The translations under genes were made by a program, and so were the position numbers. DNA of 6,606 nucleotides from Bacillota bacterium (GTDB lineage: Bacteria; Bacillota_E; Symbiobacteriia; JAMDAP01), in NCBI GenBank assembly GCA_023484675.1, contig JAMDAP010000164.1:1-6606 (forward strand), given 5' to 3'. Below are positions 1 to 4,361 of the stretch, in pieces. Under the pieces are notes generated by a model that saw nothing but the letters and a program-made list of their open reading frames with translations, had not been told where the DNA came from and ran no database searches. Numbering within the stretch: the stretch's first letter is position 1; each line of letters begins with the position of its first letter.

Positions 1-1
1 A

Positions 2-130
2 TCCACAGGCAACTACACGGCAGCGCTGTACATTTACGGGGCGCTGGCCCTGGTCGGCGTGCTTCTGGCCCTGGTGACCAAACCGCCGGTGCCCAAGGAT
101 GCGGCGGGAGGCAAGAGCAAGGTGGCCTGA
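2..130 (+). CDS. MFS transporter, C-terminal end (oxalate/formate antiporter-like)
   Basis: Only the last 42 codons are in the window; the gene begins upstream. The visible part reads STGNYTAALYIYGALALVGV and continues as a hydrophobic helix (LLALVT), then a short Lys/Gly/Pro-rich cytoplasmic tail ending in KSKVA and a TGA at 128-130. A Thr-Gly-x-Tyr-x-x-Ala-Leu-Tyr entry into the last transmembrane helix, followed by a basic tail, is typical of helix 12 in major facilitator proteins, especially the oxalate:formate antiporter (OFA) family. Such proteins sit in the inner membrane and exchange or import small organic acids. The substrate cannot be told from this fragment. A strong terminator follows 23 bases later, so this is the last gene of its transcript. 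Confidence 0.6.
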   Translation, partial: STGNYTAALYIYGALALVGVLLALVTKPPVPKDAAGGKSKVA

Positions 131-153
131 CGCCGACGATACCGCAACGGCAC

Positions 154-188
154 AAGACTCTGCCCTTCGGGGTGGGGTCTTCCTTTTT
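154..188 (+). terminator. Rho-independent terminator after the MFS gene
   Basis: A 12-bp stem (154-165 with 170-181) contains three G-U wobbles and no mismatch. It is capped by a TTCG tetraloop at 166-169 closed by C-G, and followed by CCTTTTT at 182-188. It lies 23 bases after the transporter stop codon and 120 bases before the next start, so it ends the upstream transcript. Confidence 0.9.
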
Positions 189-259
189 GCGCAGTCGAGA
201 GTCTTGGCCCTGGGCTCGGCTCGTTTGGGCAGGAGTTCCAGCCGCTGCTCACGAAGCTA

Positions 260-317
260 GGCTCATCCGGTTGGAAGCAGGCTTGTGGAAGGTGGGAGGG
301 AGGCAGTCGGATGAGCC
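260..317 (+). promoter_or_regulatory. Inverted repeat able to sequester the start codon of the 311 gene
   Basis: GGCTCATCCG at 260-269 is exactly complementary to CGGATGAGCC at 308-317, which contains the ATG (311-313) and the next codon. In RNA the 10-bp stem would enclose a 38-base loop carrying the ribosome binding site (GGGAGG, 298-303). This could hide the start region and regulate translation. The pairing is seen directly; a regulatory role is inference, and no known riboswitch or leader was recognised. The rest of 189-310 shows no clear promoter or gene. Confidence 0.35.
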
Positions 318-862
318 AGAGTTCGCGCTCTGCGTTCCTGTGTTTTTCCAACCTCGCGGAGACAGGTTACGCGCTGTATGAGGAAAACGGCCGGCTTGGC
401 GCGCGCCGCCAGGGGGTGCGCCACGGTGTCTCGTATGACCTGGTTCTGCTGACCCAGCCCCTGGAGTACCGCACCTCGACTGAGGGCCAAGCTATGAGCC
501 GTGAGGCCCTGTTGGATCAGACGCCGATTGATGAACAGGAGCTGAAGGCCGCCGAAACCTGCCTGACCACGCTTGCCGGCGCCGTCGGCACTGAGTTGAC
601 GCAGATCATGGACTGGGGTTGGGAGTTTCCCGATGACGGACGCATCAGCTTTGCCAAGACGTCGGGAATGGGCGCTGACGCAGACGTGGTCAGACTGTTC
701 GCCTACCTGGACCACAAAGAGCACGTCGTGTTCGAACTGGATGGAGGGCCGGCCGATCGGGAGGACGCCCGCGCCTGGCTGCAGCAGGTCGAGGGAGACC
801 GCGCTGAGCAGGAGATGGCCTTGTTGGAGGACCTCCTGGGGAAGCTGCGGGATCAGGGATAA
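311..862 (+). CDS. Hypothetical protein, 183 aa
   Basis: The family is not recognised. The ATG at 311 is preceded by GGGAGG (298-303) at 7-base spacing, which supports this start; a later in-frame ATG at 494 has no comparable site. Codon third positions are GC-rich, as in the neighbouring genes. The predicted protein is soluble, with no signal peptide or convincing membrane helix. The first ~60 residues are mixed, residues 60-95 contain an acidic helical stretch (the DEQELKAAETCLTTL region), and the last ~40 residues are charged and probably helical, ending LLGKLRDQG. The middle has an aromatic stretch (DWGWEFPDDGRISF). It follows the MFS terminator and precedes a separate -10 box for the next gene, so it may be transcribed alone. 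The start codon lies inside an inverted repeat. Coding is likely; function is unknown. Confidence 0.7.
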   Translation: MSQSSRSAFLCFSNLAETGYALYEENGRLGARRQGVRHGVSYDLVLLTQPLEYRTSTEGQAMSREALLDQTPIDEQELKAAETCLTTLAGAVGTELTQIMDWGWEFPDDGRISFAKTSGMGADADVVRLFAYLDHKEHVVFELDGGPADREDARAWLQQVEGDRAEQEMALLEDLLGKLRDQG

Positions 863-875
863 TACAGGCCTGCTG

Positions 876-904
876 CGCTTTTTTTCGAAGACTTACGCTA
901 TAAT
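876..904 (+). promoter_or_regulatory. Putative sigma-A promoter for the SirB1-like gene
   Basis: A perfect TATAAT at 899-904 lies 40 bases before the TTG start at 944. The matching -35 region 17 bases upstream (876-881, CGCTTT) is poor and runs into a seven-T tract (879-885). A transcript from here would have a leader of about 30 bases carrying the GGGAGGA site. The -10 box is convincing in such GC-rich DNA; the -35 is not. Confidence 0.5.
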
Positions 905-943
905 GAAGGCGGAACCAACTCTCCCGAGGGAGGACGTGACGCC

Positions 944-1816
944 TTGGCCCAACTGACAGAAAGCGAGATCAGGGCGCTGATCACGCTGCTCGCGGACGAG
1001 GATGAGCGGACGTCCAGCGTGGCGCGTCGCGTGCTGCTCGAGTCCCGGGAGTTGACCCTGCCGCATTTGCAGAAGGCCACACATTCCCCCGATGCCCTGG
1101 TGCGCGGCCGGGTGCGGACTTTGCTGGACACGATCCGCATCGACAGTCTGGAAGAGCGTTTCCGGCTTCTCTCCGACGAAACCGATCCGTTGCGGGAACT
1201 GGAGACGGGGACCATGCTCCTGGCGGAGTATGCCTACCCGGACCTGGACGGGGAGCACTACCGGCGCTTACTGAACGAGATGGCCGGCGAATTGTCGGTG
1301 CAGCTCATGCAGGCGTTGGAGCCCGGTCGGACTGTGGCCCTCCTGGCGCGCTACTTGGGCAAGCAGCGGCATCTCCACGGTGACGACCGCTACTTCCAGG
1401 ATCCGGACGCCGCCTACCTGAACCGCGTCCTGGACCGCGGCTTCGGCATTCCCATCAGCCTGTCGGCAGTCTACCTGCTGGTCGGGCAGCGACTGGGCCT
1501 GCCGCTGTTCGGAGTGGGCCTGCCCGGTCACTTTGTGGTAAAGTGGGAGGATGAGTCGGGCGCCATTTACGTCGACCCCTACCACGAAGGGCGCGTCCTG
1601 AGCCTGGAGGACTGCCAGCGCCTGGTGGAGGAGAGCGGCCACCCCTTCCGGGAGTCCTACCTGCGGGCGGTGACGCCGCGACAGATGCTGGCCCGCATGC
1701 TCACCAACCTGATCTGGGCCTACGAGCAGGCCGGTGAGCCCGTGGCCGCCAGGCAAATGGCCCGCTTTCGCAGCATCCTGCTCAGCGGCCGGCGGCGCCC
1801 GGCGCACAGCAAGTAA
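944..1816 (+). CDS. SirB1-family transglutaminase-like protein, 290 aa
   Basis: The TTG at 944 is chosen because GGGAGGA (928-934) sits 9 bases upstream and no other in-frame start lies between the -10 box and it; the GTG at 936 is in another frame and closes at once. Residues 1-65 look like a short HEAT-type helical repeat region (ALITLLADEDERTS, ARRVLLESRE). The core (about 85-235) matches the SirB1/Transglut_core2 family: LNRVLDRGFGIPISLSAVYL, then GLPGHFVVKW with His196, then YVDPYHEGRVLS with Asp211. These two residues correspond to the His and Asp of the transglutaminase triad. No clear Cys stands at the nucleophile position, as I would expect for this subgroup. The usual C-terminal TPR part is reduced to about 45 residues (ARMLTNLIWAYEQAGEPVAA). 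Family members are cytosolic and poorly characterised, so I infer a protein-binding rather than a proven enzymatic role. Confidence 0.8.
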   Translation: MAQLTESEIRALITLLADEDERTSSVARRVLLESRELTLPHLQKATHSPDALVRGRVRTLLDTIRIDSLEERFRLLSDETDPLRELETGTMLLAEYAYPDLDGEHYRRLLNEMAGELSVQLMQALEPGRTVALLARYLGKQRHLHGDDRYFQDPDAAYLNRVLDRGFGIPISLSAVYLLVGQRLGLPLFGVGLPGHFVVKWEDESGAIYVDPYHEGRVLSLEDCQRLVEESGHPFRESYLRAVTPRQMLARMLTNLIWAYEQAGEPVAARQMARFRSILLSGRRRPAHSK

Positions 1817-1821
1817 GCGGC

Positions 1822-1840
1822 CGGCAGTCTCGGACTGCCG
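1822..1840. repeat. Perfect 8-bp hairpin between the SirB1-like gene and lspA
   Basis: CGGCAGTC (1822-1829), TCG loop, GACTGCCG (1833-1840) form a perfect stem 6 bases after the stop codon of the SirB1-like gene. No T-tract follows (CTACCGGCGG), so it is not a standard terminator. It could be an mRNA-stabilising hairpin or a REP-like intergenic palindrome. The remaining intergenic bases before lspA are C-rich with no clear promoter. Confidence 0.45.
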
Positions 1841-1898
1841 CTACCGGCGGTTTGGACGCCACCCACCGCCCAGCCACCCAGCCGGAGGTTCCCCCACT

Positions 1899-2351
1899 GT
1901 GACATTTCGCGTTGCGGCGACGGCCATTGCCGTCTTTCTGCTGGACTTTGCCACCAAGGCCCTGGTCCGGCACCTGATGCCGGGCCAGTCTTCCCTGCCG
2001 GTGATTCGGGGCGTGCTGTATCTCACCCATGTCCGCAACCCTGGCGCCGCCTTTGGGCTGCTGGCCAACCAGACCGGGCTGTTCATCGTCATCACCCTGG
2101 CGGTGGTGGCCCTGATCCTCTACTACGCCCGGCAGGTCAAGGGTGCCAGTCCCTGGATGCACATCGCCCTGGGCCTGCAACTCGGCGGAGCCATGGGCAA
2201 CCTGGTGGATCGGCTGCGCTTTGGCCGGGTCACCGACTTCCTGGACTTTCGCGTCTGGCCGGTCTTCAACCTGGCCGACTCGGCCATTGTGGCAGGCGTG
2301 GCCTTGTTCTTCTGGTTGATGTGGCGCCAGGCCGGGGCCGAGAGCGAATAG
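1899..2351 (+). CDS. lspA: Lipoprotein signal peptidase (signal peptidase II), 150 aa
   Basis: This inner-membrane aspartic protease cleaves the signal peptide from prolipoproteins after diacylglycerol transfer to the lipobox cysteine. The GTG at 1899 has GGAGG at 1884-1888, 10 bases upstream, and gives a typical LspA length. The open frame extends further upstream but that part is not LspA-like. Four membrane helices are visible: residues 5-23, about 60-77, 87-103 and 124-143. Conserved blocks follow in order: DFATK (Asp16, Lys20), RNPGAAFG (46-53), GGAMGNLVDR (Asp104), RVTDFLDF (Asp113) and FNLADSAIVAG (Asp127). The Asp in the VTDF and NLADS blocks correspond to the catalytic pair of the family. 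It ends 23 bases before rluD, the usual lspA-rluD operon order known in Bacillota such as B. subtilis. Nothing is missing. Confidence 0.96.
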   Translation: MTFRVAATAIAVFLLDFATKALVRHLMPGQSSLPVIRGVLYLTHVRNPGAAFGLLANQTGLFIVITLAVVALILYYARQVKGASPWMHIALGLQLGGAMGNLVDRLRFGRVTDFLDFRVWPVFNLADSAIVAGVALFFWLMWRQAGAESE

Positions 2352-2374
2352 GCCGGAGGAGCGAGGAGAGGCCT

Positions 2375-3601
2375 GTGGCAGAGCACCATCCCGCGGATTG
2401 GGATGACGAACTGGACCTGGAACCGGAGTTGCCCGAGGCTCCCCGTGAGCCTCGCGGCGGCTCCTTTGTTTTTGCGGTTGGGGATGAAGCCGTTGGGCAG
2501 CGGCTCGACGTTTATCTGGCGGGGCTGGAAGAGCTCGGCCTCAGCCGTTCCCAGGTGCAGCGCTTGGTGGAGGAGAGGCTGGTACAGGTTGGCGGCAACC
2601 CGGAGAAACCGCGCTACCGCCTGCACCCGGGGGACGTGGTTCAGGTGCAGGTGCCTGAGCCGGAGCCCCTGGAGGTGCGCCCCGAGGCCATCCCCCTGGA
2701 CGTCATCTACGAGGACGAAGACATACTGGTGGTCAACAAGGCGCGAGGCATGGTGGTCCATCCGGCGCCGGGGAACCTGACCGGCACGCTGGTCAACGCG
2801 CTGCTTTACCACTGCCACGACCTGTCCGGCATCAACGGAGTGCTGCGCCCGGGCATCGTGCACCGGCTGGACAAAGAGACCACCGGCTTGTTGGTGGTGG
2901 CCAAAAGCGATCGGGCCCACCGCGCCTTGTCCCATCAGATCAAGGAGCGCGCCGTACGCCGCGAGTACCTGGCGGTGGTGCACGGTCACCCCAAGGTGGA
3001 ATCCGGCACCGTGGACGCGCCCATTGGCCGCCACCCCGGCGACCGCCGGCGCATGGCGGTGGAACCCAAGCACGGCAAGCACGCGGTCACCCACTTTTGG
3101 GTCAAGGCCCGCTACCAGGACCCCGGCCGCGGTCCCTTCGCCCTGGTCGCCTGCCGCCTGGAGACGGGACGCACGCACCAGATTCGGGTGCACATGGCCT
3201 CCATCGGTTTCCCCGTTGCCTGCGACGACGCGTATGGGCCAAAGCGCCCCGCCTTTGACGTTTCCGGCCAGCTCCTGCACCTGGGCGATGCCGCAGGTCT
3301 TGCCGAAGCCGTTGACGATGTGGACGGCCGCCTCTACCTTCTCCTGAAAAAGGTTGCCGCCGTGGGGCAGAATGGCCGTCACCCCGGTGCGCACCGGCCC
3401 CTTGCCCGGCACCAGCGGGCCTTCGCCTTCAAAGAGCGTGACGTGCCCCACCCGCACTCCGTCAACGTCGGTGATGGCGTTGAGGGGTGCGGGCTCCAGG
3501 CGCCCGAGGCTCAGGCCGAGATCCCGAGGCCGGCGCCTCTCGTCCCGATCCACCCCGGTGTTGTCGGACGTGTTGGATGTCAATGGGCCGCACCTCCCTG
3601 A
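2375..3601 (+). CDS. rluD: RluD-family 23S rRNA pseudouridine synthase with replaced C-terminus
   Basis: The enzyme isomerises specific uridines of 23S rRNA to pseudouridine (the helix 69 positions in true RluD). The GTG at 2375 has AGGAG at 2364-2368, 6 bases upstream; an in-frame ATG at 2321 lies inside lspA and lacks a good site. Domains: an acidic N-terminal tail (1-27); an S4 RNA-binding domain (about 31-92, GQRLDVYLAGLEELGLSRSQ); and a catalytic domain from about 110 with VVNKARGMVVHPAPG, then HRLDKETTGLLVV carrying catalytic Asp166, then GRTHQIRVHMASIG (265-278). Similarity continues through the SGQLLH block (residues 297-302, to base 3280). Where the family normally adds HAxxLxFxHPxTGE and about 40 more residues, this frame instead reads 106 residues of Ala/Gly/Pro/His-rich sequence. 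Those are the exact antisense of a DmpA-type peptidase. The final beta strands are therefore missing and the product may be inactive. The family call is secure; function of this copy is doubtful. Confidence 0.85.
   Translation: MAEHHPADWDDELDLEPELPEAPREPRGGSFVFAVGDEAVGQRLDVYLAGLEELGLSRSQVQRLVEERLVQVGGNPEKPRYRLHPGDVVQVQVPEPEPLEVRPEAIPLDVIYEDEDILVVNKARGMVVHPAPGNLTGTLVNALLYHCHDLSGINGVLRPGIVHRLDKETTGLLVVAKSDRAHRALSHQIKERAVRREYLAVVHGHPKVESGTVDAPIGRHPGDRRRMAVEPKHGKHAVTHFWVKARYQDPGRGPFALVACRLETGRTHQIRVHMASIGFPVACDDAYGPKRPAFDVSGQLLHLGDAAGLAEAVDDVDGRLYLLLKKVAAVGQNGRHPGAHRPLARHQRAFAFKERDVPHPHSVNVGDGVEGCGLQAPEAQAEIPRPAPLVPIHPGVVGRVGCQWAAPP
3269..3583 (-). pseudogene. DmpA/P1-family aminopeptidase (L-aminopeptidase/D-esterase), N-terminal remnant
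   Basis: About 105 codons read from a TTG at 3583 down to the junction at 3269-3280. The start has GGGAGG upstream on the minus strand (complement of 3593-3598), 9 bases away. After a variable N-terminus (TSNTSDNTGVDRDERRR), residues 18-105 match the start of P1-family peptidases: LNAITDVDGVRVGHVTL, then GPVRTGVTAILPHGGN, then EAAVHIVNGFGKTCGIAQVQ. In intact members this leads into the GTxETP region and ~220 further residues with the self-cleavage site and nucleophilic Ser. All of that is absent here. Beyond 3269 the same minus frame stays open for another ~380 codons, but only as antisense of rluD and lspA, so it is not a real extension. The TTG overlaps the stop of the C26-like gene (TTGA), showing a former operon. 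Confidence 0.8.
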
Positions 3602-3780
3602 GCAGCGCCGGCAGTTCCGGTCAGTGACGGGTCGATGCGGCCCATCTGGCGCAGGGGCTCCTCGCCCCAGTACAGGGAGTCGATGTCCACCCCGCGCACG
3701 GACTGCACGTACGCTTCCGGCACGAAGAACTCCAGGTTCTCGGGGTGCTGCCAGCAGGAAATACCGATCCAGGGCCTCAT
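3580..3780 (-). pseudogene. Peptidase C26-like (gamma-glutamyl hydrolase-type) gene with internal deletions, 66 aa
   Basis: It opens with ATG at 3780 (complement), which overlaps the stop of the upstream remnant as ATGA; a GAGGTG-like site lies a few bases upstream. Residues 1-29 (MRPWIGISCWQHPEN, then LEFFVPEAYVQSVR) match the N-terminus of class I glutamine-amidotransferase-like C26 peptidases. Residues 30-51 (GVDIDSLYWGEEPLRQMG, RIDP) match the family block that normally follows DGLLLTGG, about 40-50 residues further on. So a segment is missing near base 3693, with the frame kept. After RIDP the expected RDxFELxL block is absent; 15 unrelated residues (SLTGTAGAAQGGAAH) run to a TGA overlapping the dmpA start, giving a second break near 3627. 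The catalytic Cys, His and Glu are all missing, so it cannot be an active C26 enzyme. Whether the 66-aa product is made is unknown. Confidence 0.7.
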
Positions 3781-4007
3781 GTCCGTTTCACCTCTGGTTT
3801 GAACAATTCGGCGTGGGCGGCGAGGCCGGGAGCGCCGCCGGTATGCCAGAAGACCACGTTCTCACCGGCTTTGATCTCGCCCCGGTGGATCAGATCGGCC
3901 AGTCCGGCCAGGCACTTGCCCGTGACCGGTATTCGTTTCCGCGCCGTGTATAGCGATTCCTGCCAGCCGGGCAGGTGCGCACGCGGGGGGGCGTGGCTGT
4001 CCTCGAA
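3777..4007 (-). pseudogene. D-cysteine desulfhydrase/ACC deaminase-like PLP enzyme, C-terminal remnant
   Basis: The minus frame from about 3930 down to the TGA at 3777-3779 reads VTGKCLAGLADLIHRGEIKA, then GENVVFWHTGGAPGLAAHAE, then LFKPEVKRT. This is the last ~50 residues of the D-cysteine desulfhydrase/1-aminocyclopropane-1-carboxylate deaminase family, whose end has the pattern YTGKAxAGLxDLxRxGxFxxGExVxFxHTGGAP. The first ~280 residues, with the PLP lysine, are missing. The frame stays open upstream to a TAG at 4008-4010 through an unrecognised segment (HLPGWQESLYTARKRIP). I cannot tell whether this belongs to the same gene, so the true break is somewhere between about 3930 and 4010. The stop overlaps the C26-like ATG (ATGA). 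Confidence 0.7.
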
Positions 4008-4036
4008 CTATGACGAATCCCGTCGGCAAGATAGGA

Positions 4037-4135
4037 CCGTGGACCTATGGCTTGTCCCCTGCGCCATCCCGTACAGTGAAAGCACAGGGCAAACCCGGGG
4101 AAACCCCGGGGACTGCAAAGCCGTGGACCTACGGC
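4037..4135. repeat. Direct repeat pair; possible degenerate first riboswitch aptamer
   Basis: CCGTGGACCTATGGC at 4037-4051 recurs as CCGTGGACCTACGGC at 4121-4135 (14 of 15 bases), 84 bases apart. The second copy lies inside the c-di-GMP-I aptamer. The first is followed by a stem ATGGC (4047-4051)/GCCAT (4063-4067), roughly where an aptamer would have its last hairpin. This could be the 3' half of a decayed tandem aptamer, since tandem copies are known in this class, but the conserved GGCAAA and GCAAAGCC blocks are not recognisable upstream of it. The repeat is seen; its origin is inference. Confidence 0.4.
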
Positions 4136-4168
4136 GCGACGCGCTATGGTTGCCTGGCTGCCGGCATA
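4075..4168 (+). promoter_or_regulatory. Cyclic di-GMP-I (GEMM) riboswitch aptamer
   Basis: The class I c-di-GMP aptamer landmarks occur in order. GAAAGCACAGGGCAAACC (4078-4095) matches the conserved 5' core. A hairpin CCCGGGG-AAA-CCCCGGG (4094-4110) follows, allowing a GAAA-type cap. Next comes GGACTGCAAAGCC (4110-4122), against the usual GGGACGCAAAGCC, with one extra T. The second arm is CCGTGG (4121-4126) pairing with CTATGG (4144-4149) around a GCG/CGC hairpin. The closing hairpin GGTTGCCTGGCTGCC (4148-4162) has the same 15-base geometry as the consensus GGnAGCCGGGnUACC. The aptamer binds the second messenger c-di-GMP and controls the downstream gene in cis. It lies on the plus strand about 195 bases before the secreted subtilase, the only downstream gene before a terminator. 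I found no clear promoter in 4008-4074. Confidence 0.8.
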
Positions 4169-4345
4169 CATCGCCGCACCATTCCTCCATTATTCCCTCT
4201 TCCTTTCGCACCTCACCGGTCGCCTGCGGTGGGGTGTTCGTGCATCCAAGCGCCCAGCGGCCAGGTCGGTGCCCTGAGGGTGGAGGTGATGGCGCCCACT
4301 ACGGGCGGGCCCCGCTTTCGGCAGCAAGGAGTCCAACGATGTGCC
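4169..4345 (+). other. Structured leader between riboswitch and protease gene
   Basis: This stretch shows no supported gene but several stems. CCTCACCG (4211-4218) pairs with CGGTGGGG (4227-4234) with one wobble. GGTGCC (4268-4273) pairs with GGCGCC (4291-4296) with one wobble. CGCCC (4293-4297) pairs with GGGCG (4303-4307), mutually exclusive with the previous stem. None is followed by a T-tract, so a standard intrinsic terminator is not visible. The expression platform may work by translation control, Rho access or a distant rearrangement. Alternative pairing at 4268-4307 is the best candidate switch. Confidence 0.4.
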
Positions 4346-4357
4346 AAAGGAGGATGA
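4346..4357 (+). promoter_or_regulatory. Strong ribosome binding site of the protease
   Basis: AAAGGAGGATGA is almost the full complement of the 16S rRNA 3' end. Its GGAGG (4349-4353) sits 8 bases before ATG 4362. This fixes the start there and excludes the in-frame GTG at 4341, which lies upstream of the site. Confidence 0.9.
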
Positions 4358-4361
4358 GCAC

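Noticed and set aside
847..885. Terminator after the 311-862 gene before the seven-T tract
   Set aside because: CAGGCCTG is a loop-less palindrome and the longer pairing (GCG/CGC, CAGG/CCTG) has large internal loops; no stable stem sits next to the T-tract.
1734..1898. In-frame upstream extension of lspA from the ATG at 1734
   Set aside because: The extension overlaps the SirB1-like gene and is not LspA-like. GTG 1899 has a good ribosome binding site and gives normal LspA length.
2123..3583. A 486-codon open frame on the minus strand antisense to lspA and rluD
   Set aside because: Only its first ~105 codons resemble a real family (DmpA). The rest is exact antisense of rluD and lspA, codon-aligned so that GC-rich plus-strand codons leave few stops; the length is accidental.
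4072..4077. TACAGT as a -10 box with TTGTCC (4052-4057) as -35 for the riboswitch transcript
   Set aside because: Spacing is only 14 bases and the start would fall inside the aptamer's conserved 5' core.
4235..4335. S-box (SAM) or TPP riboswitch-like strings (GGGTGGAGG, CGGTGCCCTGAG) in the protease leader
   Set aside because: The other obligatory blocks (GATGAAACCCGGCAACC for SAM, the second TPP domain) are not present in order; the similarity is limited to short GC-rich words.
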